Shown: positions 1-9,344 of the stretch, in pieces
How the letters are laid out: every line of letters starts with the position of its first letter
Numbering within the stretch: position 1 is the stretch's first letter
Origin: JADCCX01 sp051649305
Lineage (GTDB): Bacteria > Pseudomonadota > Alphaproteobacteria > Rhizobiales > Beijerinckiaceae
NCBI GenBank assembly: GCA_051649305.1
Contig: JBOFGV010000125.1
Coordinates: 1-64,000, forward strand
Length of the DNA stretch: 64,000 bases
Reading direction: 5' to 3'
Made by a program: the position numbers and the translations under genes
Notes under the pieces: generated by a model
The model's database searches: none
Told to the model about the DNA's origin: nothing
What the model saw: only the letters and a program-made list of their open reading frames with translations

Positions 1-1202
1 GCAAACACCTTGAGATCACCGGCATGGGTGAAATCGACCTGCGTGGTCAGCAGTGTGGCTGAGGCAACGCGCTTGTCTTTTTTGGCGGCAAGCCAGGCCA
101 GCGTGATCGCCAGCATCGTGCCACCCACACAATAGCCAACGGTGTGGGCCGTTGGCTCGCCGGTAATCTCGCGAGCGACATCAAGGGCGGCAATGATGCC
201 ATCATGCATGTAGGCATCGAAATCAGCCGTGGCATGGCGCTCATCCGGGTTGACCCATGAGATGACGAAAACAGTCAGTCCCTGATCAACACACCAGCGC
301 ACATAGCTCTTCTCGGCATTGAGATCGAGAATGTAGAATTTGTTGATCCATGGTGGAACGATAACCAGCGGAACAGCATTCACCTCCGGCGTTGTGGGTG
401 TGTACTGGATCAACTCAATCAAATGATTGCGGAACACAACCTTGCCCGGCGTTGTGGCCATATTGACCCCAACCGCAAAGCCCTCTGTGCCCGATTGCCT
501 GATCTTGAGATCGCCGTGTCCGGCTTCCACATCCTCAGCCATCATGCGAAAACCACGAACGAGGTTGTCACCGCCTTCGGTCAATGTTGTGCGCAGCAGT
601 TCAGGATTGGTCGGGACAAAATTCGACGGTGAAAGGGCACCAGAGAGTTGTTTGACGTAAAAGCCCGCCTTACTTTTTGTATGCTCATCCATGCCATTGG
701 CATCCTGCACAAGGCCATCTGCCCAGCGTGAGGTGATGAGATACGTCTGTTTCAGGAAGTCAAAATAGGGATTGTCTGACCACTCGGCATCCTTGAAGCG
801 ACTGTCCTTTGCATCAGGGGCTGCGACAGGGGCGGGCTCCTCACCGTTGATCTTTTGGAGCGTGTTGCTCCACAATGCTATCATGTTGCTGGTCAGACGG
901 GACTGGGCGTCGATTGCCCGTGAAGGATCGGACATCCAGTGCTCCGCCAGATGACCAAGGGTTTTCACCATGTCATTGGCTTCCGTTGCCGGGGCCAGAG
1001 CCTTTTCGCCCGCTTCACGCGGCTTCAGATAGGCAGCAGCAACCTTTCCAGCCTCTTCCATCAGGCGGGCCGTGTTGAGCGCCAGTTTTTCGAAGTCCGG
1101 CATGCCGGGCGGAGGAATTTGCGTGTCAGCGGCCTCAGGCGCAGGTTTTTGCGCAGGCGCAGGGCCGGTTACCGGCTTTCGCGGATCGTCCGAATTGTGC
1201 AT
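1..1202 (-). CDS. phaC: Class I polyhydroxyalkanoate synthase (C-terminus cut by window edge)
   Basis: Polymerises (R)-3-hydroxyacyl-CoA into polyhydroxyalkanoate at the surface of cytoplasmic granules. Only the first 400 residues are present; the gene continues beyond base 1. Visible are the PhaC N-terminal region with its conserved WSDNPYFDFLKQTYL stretch, the VPPWINKFYILDL segment (about residues 282-295) and the lipase-box-like GYCVGG with the nucleophilic Cys near residue 358. The catalytic Asp and His would lie in the missing part. The ATG at 1202 follows a GGGAG ribosome site. The first 40 residues are Pro/Ala-rich and probably disordered. Transcribed divergently from the lipoprotein gene at 1304. 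Family assignment is secure; class I is inferred from the long N-terminus and absence of a neighbouring phaE or phaR. Confidence 0.95.
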   Translation of the reverse strand, partial: MHNSDDPRKPVTGPAPAQKPAPEAADTQIPPPGMPDFEKLALNTARLMEEAGKVAAAYLKPREAGEKALAPATEANDMVKTLGHLAEHWMSDPSRAIDAQSRLTSNMIALWSNTLQKINGEEPAPVAAPDAKDSRFKDAEWSDNPYFDFLKQTYLITSRWADGLVQDANGMDEHTKSKAGFYVKQLSGALSPSNFVPTNPELLRTTLTEGGDNLVRGFRMMAEDVEAGHGDLKIRQSGTEGFAVGVNMATTPGKVVFRNHLIELIQYTPTTPEVNAVPLVIVPPWINKFYILDLNAEKSYVRWCVDQGLTVFVISWVNPDERHATADFDAYMHDGIIAALDVAREITGEPTAHTVGYCVGGTMLAITLAWLAAKKDKRVASATLLTTQVDFTHAGDLKVF

Positions 1203-1303
1203 CTCACTCCCCGCAGTTCAGACTATCGTTCAAATGATTGCCGTATTAAAGGTTTTATCACCTTGTTAGGTCACCACTTGAACAACCGAGTATCATTAAA
1301 CCC

Positions 1304-1834
1304 ATGCTTATCACAGCCGCCAAGCTCCAAAGCGCAAAAAAACGCAAAAAAATTGCTCATGCCGGGCAGTTTTTTAGCAGGGCAAGTGTTGTTGTCGCCG
1401 CGGCCTTTGTTGCGGCGTGCAGTGCCACCGATTCGACGCATCCATTGCGCGGCGCTGCGACAACCGTGGGGTGGGCCACGCAGACAGGTGAACCCAAGGA
1501 TTTTGTGCTCGCGCGCCGTTCAAAAACCGAATTGGCCTATGTCCCGGTTGGGCGTGAGGCAGCTGTTCGTCCTATTGCAGTCAGAAGTGCAGCAGGTGCG
1601 CGTGATCTGGAAGCGGAACTCGACAGCACACGCGACAGGAGCGAGGCTTTTGCGCGTCGCCAACTGCCTGCAGGCGCATACGGACAGCCACTGCCATCAC
1701 TGGCTGCACCGGCCAGAACCTCGGCACGCCCTGGCTTGCCTGAGCGCCCGACCGCCGGAGCACCGGAAAGTTTCCCGGTGAACCCGAACCGTTTGCGTCA
1801 GTTGCGCGAGAATTCGCGTCAAGTGACTGAATAA
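1304..1834 (+). CDS. Small predicted lipoprotein of unknown function
   Basis: A 176-residue protein with a basic N-terminus (KKRKK), a hydrophobic stretch and a lipobox VAAC with the acceptor Cys at residue 39, so probably a lipidated envelope protein. The rest is Ala/Pro/Arg-rich and low in complexity, with no recognisable domain. It lies between phaC (divergent) and the aminotransferase gene (46 bp downstream, same strand). No function can be assigned. The start at 1304 is the first in-frame ATG; a later start would shorten an unusually long n-region. Confidence 0.7.
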   Translation: MLITAAKLQSAKKRKKIAHAGQFFSRASVVVAAAFVAACSATDSTHPLRGAATTVGWATQTGEPKDFVLARRSKTELAYVPVGREAAVRPIAVRSAAGARDLEAELDSTRDRSEAFARRQLPAGAYGQPLPSLAAPARTSARPGLPERPTAGAPESFPVNPNRLRQLRENSRQVTE

Positions 1835-1879
1835 AGCCATCCAGTCTCCCATTTTATCCCTCTGCCGAAGGAGGAAACC

Positions 1880-3100
1880 ATGAACGAATTCCATCGCATC
1901 CGCCGCCTGCCACCCTATGTTTTCGAGCAGGTGAACAAGATCAAGGCAAAGGCACGCGCTGCTGGGGCCGATATCATTGATCTTGGCATGGGCAACCCTG
2001 ATTTGCCTGCACCAAAGCATGTGATCGAGAAGCTGATTGAGACAGCGGGCAAGCCGCGCACAGACCGCTACTCATCCTCCAAGGGGATTGTAGGTCTGCG
2101 CAAGGCGCAGGCAGCCTATTATGCCCGCCGGTTTGGTGTGAAGCTCAATCCTGACACGCAGGTTGTAGCGACGCTCGGCTCTAAGGAAGGCTTTGCCAAT
2201 ATGGCGCAGGCCATCACCGGACCGGGGGATGTGGTGCTTGTGCCCAATCCATCCTATCCCATTCATGCCTTCGGCTTCCTGATGGCTGGCGGCGTTATCC
2301 GCTCTGTGCCAGCTGAACCAACACCGGATTTCTTCCCGGCAGCAGAGCGTGCGATCATGCACTCCGTGCCAAAGCCGATTGCGCTGGTTGTCTGCTATCC
2401 GTCGAACCCGACGGCTATGGTCGCCAACCTCGATTTCTACCGCGATCTCGTGGCGTTCGCGAAGAAGCACGACATCATCCTGCTGTCCGATCTCGCTTAT
2501 GCCGAGGTCTATTTTGACGACAACAACCCGCCTCCATCGGTTCTCCAGATCCCCGGAGCGATGGATGTAACGGTTGAATTCACCTCAATGTCCAAGACCT
2601 TCTCGATGGCTGGCTGGCGCATGGGCTTTGCCGTTGGCAACGAACGCCTGTTGGCGGCCCTGACCCGCGTGAAGAGCTACCTTGATTATGGTGCCTACAC
2701 CCCCATTCAAGTCGCTGCCGCAGCCGCCCTCAACGGACCTGAGGATTGCATCAAGGAAATGCGTGATACCTATCGCATCCGCAGGGATGCCATGGTGGAG
2801 AGTTTTGGCAAGGCGGGCTGGGATATTCCCGTGCCTGAAGCAACAATGTTTGCCTGGGTGCAGATACCAGAGAAATTCCGCCATCTCGGCAGCCTCGAAT
2901 TCTCCAAGCTGCTGCTTGAAAAATCCGAAGTGGCTGTCGCCCCGGGCATTGGCTTTGGCGAGCACGGCGATGATTATGTCCGTCTCGCGATTGTCGAGAA
3001 TGAGCAGCGCATCCGTCAGGCTGCACGTAACATTGGCAAGTTCCTGAAGACGGCAGACCAAACATTGCACAACGTGGTTTCACTGAAGAAGACGGGATGA
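1880..3100 (+). CDS. alaC: Class I/II PLP aminotransferase (AlaC/DapL-like)
   Basis: Fold-type I aminotransferase of 406 residues, the usual length. The Schiff-base lysine is Lys239 in SMSKTFSMAGWRMGF; the N-terminal GNPDLPAP and CYPSNPTA motifs bind substrate and cofactor. Relatives are annotated either as alanine/glutamate aminotransferase (AlaC) or as LL-diaminopimelate aminotransferase; sequence reading alone favours the AlaC side. A strong GGAGG precedes the ATG at 1880. It lies 50 bp upstream of homoserine dehydrogenase on the same strand, so the pair probably forms an amino-acid biosynthesis unit (2-oxoglutarate/pyruvate transamination next to the aspartate branch). The substrate is inferred, not shown. 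Confidence 0.85.
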   Translation: MNEFHRIRRLPPYVFEQVNKIKAKARAAGADIIDLGMGNPDLPAPKHVIEKLIETAGKPRTDRYSSSKGIVGLRKAQAAYYARRFGVKLNPDTQVVATLGSKEGFANMAQAITGPGDVVLVPNPSYPIHAFGFLMAGGVIRSVPAEPTPDFFPAAERAIMHSVPKPIALVVCYPSNPTAMVANLDFYRDLVAFAKKHDIILLSDLAYAEVYFDDNNPPPSVLQIPGAMDVTVEFTSMSKTFSMAGWRMGFAVGNERLLAALTRVKSYLDYGAYTPIQVAAAAALNGPEDCIKEMRDTYRIRRDAMVESFGKAGWDIPVPEATMFAWVQIPEKFRHLGSLEFSKLLLEKSEVAVAPGIGFGEHGDDYVRLAIVENEQRIRQAARNIGKFLKTADQTLHNVVSLKKTG

Positions 3101-3150
3101 GCCGCGCTCTGCATTGACATCGGCCTTGCGCCTGTGCAACGCCCGCGCTC

Positions 3151-4452
3151 ATGAGCAAATCTTCTGAAACGCTTCGTCTTGCTGTTGCTGGTCTTGGCAC
3201 TGTCGGTGCCACCGTCGCGCGTTATCTCGCGACCAATGCGAATGCTTTCACAGCGCGAACCGGTCGAAAGGTCGAGGTTGTGGCCGTTTCAGCCCGCAGC
3301 AAAGGCAAGGATCGGGGAATCGATCTTTCAAGCGTGCAGTGGTTTGATGACCCTGTTGCCATGGCCAAAGAGGCCAAAGCCGATGTTTTTGTTGAATTGA
3401 TCGGTGGCTCGGATGGCCCCGCCAAACAGGCTGTGGAAGCGGCTCTTGCCCGTGGCATGCATGTCATAACGGCCAACAAGGCACTTCTCGCAGCACATGG
3501 CCATGCGCTGGCCAAACTTGCGGAAAGCAAGGGCGCATCCCTCAAGTTTGAAGCGGCTGCTGCTGGCGGTATTCCTGTTATCAAAGCTCTGCGCGAAGCC
3601 ATGGCCGGCAACGATGTAAAAAGGGTGTCTGGCATCATGAACGGCACCTGCAATTACATCCTCACGCGGATGGAAGCAGAGGGGCTTACCTTCGAGGCAT
3701 GCCTGAAGGCCGCACAGGAACTGGGTTATGCGGAAGCTGACCCGACCTTTGACGTGGAAGGTTATGACACGGCCCACAAGCTGGCATTGCTGACATCTCT
3801 CGCATTCGGCACCGAAGTGGATGCTGATTCCATCTATGTCGAAGGCATTTCCAACGTTGCGACGCTGGACCTGAAAATGGCGGATGAGCTTGGTTTCCGC
3901 ATCAAGTTGCTGGGCGTTGCCGAGCGCACTGCGGCGGGCATTGAGCAGCGTGTTCATCCGACCATGGTGCCGAAGTCTGCCCAGCTGGCCCAGGTGATGG
4001 GTGTGCTCAATGCTGTCAGCATCGTTGGTGACACCGTTGGCGAACTCACCTTCGTTGGTCCCGGAGCAGGCGGTGGAGCCACAGCATCGGCGGTTCTCGC
4101 TGATATTGCTGATGTAGCGCGAGGGGAAAATCTCCCGGTGTTTGCGCGCCCTGCAACTGGCCTTGAGAAGCTCGTGAAAGCGCCCATGCAGCGCCATGAG
4201 GGTGGCTATTACGTTCGCTTGACTGCGCTCGACAAGCGCGGCGTCTTTGCTGTTATCGCGGGCACAATGTCCGACCATGGCATTTCGCTTGAATCGATCA
4301 TCCAGAAGGGCTCCCCCAAGCTGGCGAGCGTGCCGATTATCCTGATCACTCACGCTACAACCGAACACCTCATTCGTGCCGCTGTTGCAGCGATTGCCGA
4401 GAAAGGCGTTCTGGACGGTGCACCACAGGTTATCCGCATCGAGCGGGCGTGA
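3151..4452 (+). CDS. hom: Homoserine dehydrogenase with C-terminal ACT domain
   Basis: Reduces aspartate semialdehyde to homoserine, the branch point toward threonine and methionine. The 433 residues hold the NAD(P)-binding GLGTVG at 14-19, the conserved VITANKALLA segment, the GIMNGTCNYIL active-site region near residue 165 and an ACT regulatory domain from about 350 to the end (YVRLTALDKRGVFAVIAG), the normal architecture for threonine-feedback-inhibited monofunctional enzymes. No aspartokinase domain is fused. No clear Shine-Dalgarno precedes the ATG at 3151. It follows the aminotransferase at 50 bp and precedes the esterase gene at 61 bp, so co-transcription is likely. Confidence 0.96.
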   Translation: MSKSSETLRLAVAGLGTVGATVARYLATNANAFTARTGRKVEVVAVSARSKGKDRGIDLSSVQWFDDPVAMAKEAKADVFVELIGGSDGPAKQAVEAALARGMHVITANKALLAAHGHALAKLAESKGASLKFEAAAAGGIPVIKALREAMAGNDVKRVSGIMNGTCNYILTRMEAEGLTFEACLKAAQELGYAEADPTFDVEGYDTAHKLALLTSLAFGTEVDADSIYVEGISNVATLDLKMADELGFRIKLLGVAERTAAGIEQRVHPTMVPKSAQLAQVMGVLNAVSIVGDTVGELTFVGPGAGGGATASAVLADIADVARGENLPVFARPATGLEKLVKAPMQRHEGGYYVRLTALDKRGVFAVIAGTMSDHGISLESIIQKGSPKLASVPIILITHATTEHLIRAAVAAIAEKGVLDGAPQVIRIERA

Positions 4453-4513
4453 GAAACATAACAGCATTGTCACAATAGGCGCTTATGTCCTCCGGAAGTC
4501 TGGAGGCTCAGCC

Positions 4514-5824
4514 ATGATAAAATCGTTCTTGTTTGCGTTCGCAGTTTTGCTGCCCGTTGCTGCTGTTGCGGCAGATGTAGCTGTTTTTGGCAGCCGCGAT
4601 GCCGGCCTTGTTATGAAGCCGGTGCAACTGCCGTCTGGAAAGATTGCCAACTACACGCTCGGTATCGGTTCGGGCGCGTTTCGCCATCCCAGTGATCCGC
4701 CTGATGTCATATGGAGCGTTGGTGACCGCGGCCCCAACATGACCTGCGCCGAGGCGATCAGATTGATTGGGCCTGAAACAAAAGAATTTTGTGAGAAGGC
4801 GAGGGCAGGGCGGATTTATCCAACGCCGGATTATGCTCCGTCCATTTACAAGGTGCAGATTGACCGTGCCTCTAGTTCATTCCGGTTGCTTGAAACCATT
4901 CCACTGAAGACGCGCTCCGGCAAGTCCGTGACCGGCTTGCTCAACCCGCAGACCAAAGCCAGCAAAGACACTGGTCTTAATATGGCGGGCAACGTGCTTG
5001 CAGACAACGCTGACAACTTTGATCTCGAAGGCATAGTTCGCCTGTCTGACGGCAGCTTCTGGATTGCAGATGAGATGGGGCCATCGATAGCTCATATCTC
5101 TGCAGACGGGCGCATCCTCAAGCGTCATGTTCCAGCTGATGCCGCCGATGACTACAAAACTTCCGAAGCCGAGATTATCCCTAATCTTCCTGCTGTCCTG
5201 TCGCGCCGTGCCAGCAACCGAGGCTTTGAGTCGATTGCCATCTCACCCGATGAGCAATTTCTCTACACCATCATGCAGAACCCGTTGGCAAACCCCGATA
5301 TAAAAACCTACCAAAACGCCAGAAACAGCCGCATCTTCAAGATTGAGCGCAGCAGCGGCAAACTGGTTGGAGAATATGTCTATCAATTGGATGATCCAAC
5401 GACATTTGGGGCTGATCCTTCTGACAAGCAGAATGACCCGCGTATCTCTGAAATGGCTGCTCTTGGGCTGGACCGCCTTCTGGTGCTGGAGCGCACGGAA
5501 AAGACCACCAAGCTGCATGAGATCAACCTTGTTGGGGCAACCAATATTCTTGGTACAAAGTGGGATGATATCGCGACAAAGCCATCACTGGAGGCCAGCA
5601 ATGATCTCGCTGGAACAGGCATTGTTCCTGTCGCCAAGACTTTGCGATTTGATACATTCAAGGCCATGAAAGATGCACCTGAAAAGATCGAAGGCATTGC
5701 CTTTCTGGGAGATGGCACGCTCTTATTGATCAACGACAACGATTTCGCCATTCGCGGGGATGAGACCAAAATTCTGCTGATCAAGGGTGCAGTTTCGGTT
5801 GATCCCGCTGTCTACAGGCGCTGA
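4514..5824 (+). CDS. Exported phytase-like esterase-domain protein
   Basis: A 436-residue protein with a clear Sec signal peptide (cleavage predicted after residue 20, AVAA-D) followed by a beta-propeller domain of the esterase-like phytase family. Seen are DPPDVIWSVGDRGPNM near the start of the mature protein and FESIAISPDEQFLYTIMQNPL in the middle, both typical of that family. It should act in the periplasm; the substrate (a phosphate ester or similar) is unknown. An upstream in-frame start inside hom was rejected because the ATG at 4514 has GGAGG eight bases upstream and begins exactly at the signal peptide. It lies between hom and glpX. Confidence 0.85.
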   Translation: MIKSFLFAFAVLLPVAAVAADVAVFGSRDAGLVMKPVQLPSGKIANYTLGIGSGAFRHPSDPPDVIWSVGDRGPNMTCAEAIRLIGPETKEFCEKARAGRIYPTPDYAPSIYKVQIDRASSSFRLLETIPLKTRSGKSVTGLLNPQTKASKDTGLNMAGNVLADNADNFDLEGIVRLSDGSFWIADEMGPSIAHISADGRILKRHVPADAADDYKTSEAEIIPNLPAVLSRRASNRGFESIAISPDEQFLYTIMQNPLANPDIKTYQNARNSRIFKIERSSGKLVGEYVYQLDDPTTFGADPSDKQNDPRISEMAALGLDRLLVLERTEKTTKLHEINLVGATNILGTKWDDIATKPSLEASNDLAGTGIVPVAKTLRFDTFKAMKDAPEKIEGIAFLGDGTLLLINDNDFAIRGDETKILLIKGAVSVDPAVYRR

Positions 5825-5887
5825 TGGCTTGTATCAGTGAAGGGCATCGGCTAGTGCGGTCCAATCTCTCACGTGATTGGATTCCCC

Positions 5888-6883
5888 ATGGTTGATCTCG
5901 TCGTCTCTGAAAATCAGATCATTGAACGCATTCTCACCATGGAATTGGTGCGCGTTACTGAGCGTGCTGCTGTTGCCTCCGCAAGGCTTCGGGGTCACGG
6001 CAACGAGAAGGCAGCAGATCAGGCGGCAGTGGATGCCATGCGCCGTGAGCTGAACCGACTGCCTATCGATGGCGAGATCGTCATCGGCGAAGGCGAGCGC
6101 GATGAAGCGCCGATGCTGTTCATCGGCGAAAAGGTTGGCACCAAGAAGGGCCCCAAGGTGTCCATCGCGGTTGACCCATTGGAAGGCACCACGCTTTGCG
6201 CCAAGGATATGCCAGGTTCCATCGCCGTGATGGCCATGGCGCAGGCAGGCACTTTGCTTAATGCGCCGGACGTTTACATGGACAAGATCGCCATTGGTCC
6301 AGGCTATGCCAAGGGCGTGGTTGATCTCGATGCATCGCCAACGGATAACATCCATGCGCTGGCCAAAGCCAAGGGCGTCAAGCCTGGCGAAATAACCGCG
6401 CTGGTGATGGACCGCGAGCGTCACTCCAAGCTGATTGCAGAATTGCGCAAGATCGGCTGCGGCATCCGCCTGATCACAGACGGCGATGTGGTTGGTGTGA
6501 TCCAGACCACCGAGCCTGACATGACTGGCATCGATATCTACCTCGGCATTGGCGGCGCGCCTGAAGGCGTGCTGGCAGCTGGCGCGCTGCGCTGCGTGGG
6601 CGGCCAGATGCAGGGCCGTCTGATCCTCGACAAGCCAGAGAAGGTGGAGCGTGCCCGCAAGATGGGCGTGCTCGATCCCAACAAGAAATATGACCTGTCG
6701 GAACTGGCATCAGGCGATACAGTCGTGGCAGCCACGGGCGTGACCGATGGCTCATTGCTCAAGGGTGTGCGCTTCCGGGGCAACATTGTTGAAACCGAAA
6801 CGATCATTTACCGCTCGCTCACCGGCACCGTACGCCGCATCCATGCCGAGCACCGTGAACTGAGCAAGTTCGCGCTGGATTGA
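5888..6883 (+). CDS. glpX: Class II fructose-1,6-bisphosphatase
   Basis: Hydrolyses fructose-1,6-bisphosphate to fructose-6-phosphate in gluconeogenesis. GlpX hallmarks are GEIVIGEGERDEAPM, the metal-binding VDPLEGTTL, TDGDVVGVI and GIGGAPEGVLAAGA. Length from the ATG at 5888 is 331 residues, normal for the family; an in-frame GTG at 5873 would add five residues, and neither start has a good ribosome site. The stop TGA overlaps the recJ ATG (TGATG), so the two are translationally coupled. The Rhizobiales-type order hom-glpX-recJ supports the call. Confidence 0.96.
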   Translation: MVDLVVSENQIIERILTMELVRVTERAAVASARLRGHGNEKAADQAAVDAMRRELNRLPIDGEIVIGEGERDEAPMLFIGEKVGTKKGPKVSIAVDPLEGTTLCAKDMPGSIAVMAMAQAGTLLNAPDVYMDKIAIGPGYAKGVVDLDASPTDNIHALAKAKGVKPGEITALVMDRERHSKLIAELRKIGCGIRLITDGDVVGVIQTTEPDMTGIDIYLGIGGAPEGVLAAGALRCVGGQMQGRLILDKPEKVERARKMGVLDPNKKYDLSELASGDTVVAATGVTDGSLLKGVRFRGNIVETETIIYRSLTGTVRRIHAEHRELSKFALD

Positions 6884-8673
6884 TGGCGCAAAACGCCTTC
6901 CTCAACGTCACAAAATCGCTGACAGGCCGCACCTGGCTTGACCGGCTTGATGCCGCCCGGCAGCGTGAGGCCATGACCATTGCGCAGGTGTATGGTCTGC
7001 GTGACAGCCTGTCACGTGTTTTGGCAGGGCGGGGCGTGATGGCCACCGAGGTTGAACAGTTTCTCGAACCAACACTGCGCAACCTGATGCCAGACCCTGC
7101 CACCTTGCGCGATATGGACAAGGCTGTGGCGCGACTGGCGCAAGCCATCGAGGCTCGGGAGCATGTAGCCATCTTTGGTGATTATGACGTGGATGGCGCA
7201 ACGTCTGCCGCGCTGCTCTCGCTTTATCTCAACGCTTTTGGCGTGAAGACACGCATCCACATTCCAGATCGGATCACGGAGGGTTATGGCCCCAACAGCG
7301 AGGCCATCCGCATGCTGGCAGGCGAGGGCGCGACGCTGCTGGTGACGGTGGATTGCGGCATATCGAGCTTTGAGCCGCTTGCCGAAGCCCGCAAGGCGGG
7401 TATGGATGCCATCGTGCTGGATCATCATCTCGCGGGTGAAACCCTGCCGGATGCTGTGGCCATCGTGAACCCCAACCGGCAGGATGATGTTTCCGGGCTT
7501 GGTAAACTCGCTGCCTGCGGCGTGGTGTTCATGACGCTTGTGGCGCTGAACCGGGCCTTGCGAGAGACAGGCGTACTGGCGCGCCACACACCGCCTGATC
7601 TCATGGCCATGCTGGATATCGTGGCGCTGGGCACTGTGGCGGATGTCGTGCCGTTGCAGGGCCTTAACCGCGCCTTTGTGCGGCAGGGTCTCAGGATCAT
7701 GCATCAGCGCGGGCGTGTGGGCCTCACGGCACTCATGGATGCGGCAGGTCTCAAGGAGCCGCCGGAAGCCTACCATCTCGGCTTTCTGCTGGGGCCGCGT
7801 ATCAACGCGGGCGGGCGCATCGGCGATGCTGCACTCGGCGCGCGCCTGCTCACCTCGGATGATGCGGATGAAGCAGCACGCATTGCTGCGGAGCTCGACC
7901 GTCTCAACCGCGAGCGCCAGACCATCGAGCTTTTTGCTGTGCAACAAGCCGAAGACATGGTGCGGGCAGAAGAGACTGTGCATGGGGAGCGGCCTGTGGT
8001 GGTTGCAGGTTCAGCTAACTGGCACCCCGGCGTCGTCGGGCTTGTAGCTTCGCGCCTGAAGGAGAAATTCCGCCGTCCCGCAGTGGCGATTGCATGGGAT
8101 GCCGAGAAGGGTGTCGGCACCGCCTCGGCCCGCTCCATCACAGGCGTTGATCTCGGCAGAGCCGTGAAGGCAGCGGCTGATGCTGGCGTCATTGTCAAAG
8201 GGGGAGGGCACGCCATGGCGGCGGGCCTCACCCTCACAGAGGCTGCGTTGCCAGCCTTGCGTGATTTTCTCGATCAGCAGCTTGGCGAGCAGACCGAAGA
8301 GGCGCGGGCGGTGGACCATCTGATGGTGGATGCAGCACTGACAGCCTCAAGCCTGACAGGTGATCTCGTCAAGGACCTCGCCTTGGCCGGTCCCTTTGGG
8401 CAGGCGCATCCCGAACCGATGTTTGTGTTGCCCTCCCACCAGTTGGTGGATGTGCAGCCCGTTGGCTCTTCCCATCTTCGCCTTCGCTTCCGCTCGGCCG
8501 ACGGCACAACAGGGCAGGGGATAGCCTTTCGCGCGCAGGGGCAGCCTCTCGGCGACGCCCTTCTCGCGCGCCGTGGCCAGACGGTTCACCTCGCCGGTAG
8601 TATCCATCTTGATCGCTGGGGCGGGCGGGAACGGATTGATTTGCGCATCACGGATATTGCCGACCCTCGCTAA
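6883..8673 (+). CDS. recJ: Single-stranded-DNA-specific 5'-3' exonuclease RecJ
   Basis: Degrades single-stranded DNA 5' to 3' in mismatch repair, base excision repair and RecF-pathway recombination. The 596 residues show the DHH phosphoesterase core with DYDVDG starting at residue 100 and the DHH motif at 180-182, then the DHHA1 domain with the conserved GGGHAMAAG, and a C-terminal OB-fold region (from about 470). Length is typical. The ATG at 6883 shares its A with the glpX stop codon; a TTG one codon earlier is not needed. After it come 124 bp and then tRNA-Glu. Confidence 0.96.
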   Translation: MAQNAFLNVTKSLTGRTWLDRLDAARQREAMTIAQVYGLRDSLSRVLAGRGVMATEVEQFLEPTLRNLMPDPATLRDMDKAVARLAQAIEAREHVAIFGDYDVDGATSAALLSLYLNAFGVKTRIHIPDRITEGYGPNSEAIRMLAGEGATLLVTVDCGISSFEPLAEARKAGMDAIVLDHHLAGETLPDAVAIVNPNRQDDVSGLGKLAACGVVFMTLVALNRALRETGVLARHTPPDLMAMLDIVALGTVADVVPLQGLNRAFVRQGLRIMHQRGRVGLTALMDAAGLKEPPEAYHLGFLLGPRINAGGRIGDAALGARLLTSDDADEAARIAAELDRLNRERQTIELFAVQQAEDMVRAEETVHGERPVVVAGSANWHPGVVGLVASRLKEKFRRPAVAIAWDAEKGVGTASARSITGVDLGRAVKAAADAGVIVKGGGHAMAAGLTLTEAALPALRDFLDQQLGEQTEEARAVDHLMVDAALTASSLTGDLVKDLALAGPFGQAHPEPMFVLPSHQLVDVQPVGSSHLRLRFRSADGTTGQGIAFRAQGQPLGDALLARRGQTVHLAGSIHLDRWGGRERIDLRITDIADPR

Positions 8674-8797
8674 ACCGGTGTTTTGCCATCTTCGGATAAT
8701 TTTTGTTCCAAACCTGCATATTTGCAGTTGAACCTTCGGGCTGAGCCATCTATAGCCGCCAAGTCTCTGGTGTCATTGATTTGACAACAGAGCGGCT

Positions 8798-8872
8798 GCG
8801 CCCTTCGTCTATCGGTTAGGACACCAGATTTTCATTCTGGGAAGACGGGTTCGACTCCCGTAGGGCGCGCCA
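8798..8872 (+). tRNA. tRNA-Glu (anticodon TTC)
   Basis: A 75-nt cloverleaf including CCA. The acceptor stem GCGCCCT/AGGGCGC pairs at 8798-8804 and 8862-8868; the anticodon arm CCAGA-TTTTCAT-TCTGG displays TTC; the T arm contains the invariant GGTTCGA. The CCA is genomically encoded (8870-8872). Its 3' end is repeated at 12111-12124 (see the direct repeats). Confidence 0.95.
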
Positions 8873-8877
8873 TTTTT
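8864..8877. repeat. Left copy of 14-bp direct repeat (attL-like, tRNA-Glu 3' end)
   Basis: The sequence ggcgcgccattttt covers the last bases of the tRNA-Glu acceptor end, its CCA and five T residues. The identical 14 bases recur in the same orientation at 12111-12124, after the RTX gene. A repeat of a tRNA 3' end flanking foreign-looking DNA is the usual footprint of tyrosine-recombinase integration. No integrase remains. The short length leaves chance as an alternative. Confidence 0.5.
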
Positions 8878-9344
8878 TCTCCCCACGATCTGAAACCCGA
8901 TGGTTCTGCGTGCAGTTCAGGCGCTGGTTGCACAATTCGGCTGCATGGGCCCACCAGTGAGGCCAAGCGGAAAACCGAAAGGTGAAGCAGAAGAGAGGAT
9001 CTATTTCAATACCTTATATTATTTCAACATAATTAATATAATTGACTGATAATTTAATAAATCTACCGTGTAATTGACTGTGATGATTATCGTAATGTCA
9101 GGCGGCAGTCTGTTGTACTGAGCGGCATCAAACAAACAGGCAATGATCCGCGGGAGGTATTCTGCGGCGACCTGTCGCAGTCAATTCCGATTGACGTTAC
9201 GGCAGGTGGATAACAGTATCTCTGCATCGTGAGTGATCCGGCCACCGCCACTATGGTGAAGAACGTCGCACGACAGATTTAGCCTTCAGTCCGCCTCGAT
9301 GGGGACTTAGTGTCTATTTTGTCGTAATTGCGCCGGAGGGTCCC
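8873..9344. other. Non-coding stretch between tRNA-Glu and the RTX gene
   Basis: 472 bp without a convincing gene. About 9000-9060 is very AT-rich, unlike the GC-rich DNA on both sides, and may be a promoter or a junction. From about 9060 to 9285 one frame of the plus strand reads as protein-like sequence interrupted by a single TAA (GDLSQSIPIDVTAGG, stop, QYLCIVSDPATATMVKNV) and has no start codon. It may be the decayed 3' end of a gene, but no family is recognised. The RTX gene has its own GGAGGG site at 9335-9340. Confidence 0.4.

Noticed and set aside
3328..4473. Minus-strand frame of 381 codons opposite hom
   Set aside because: Shadow of homoserine dehydrogenase, which has every family motif on the plus strand.
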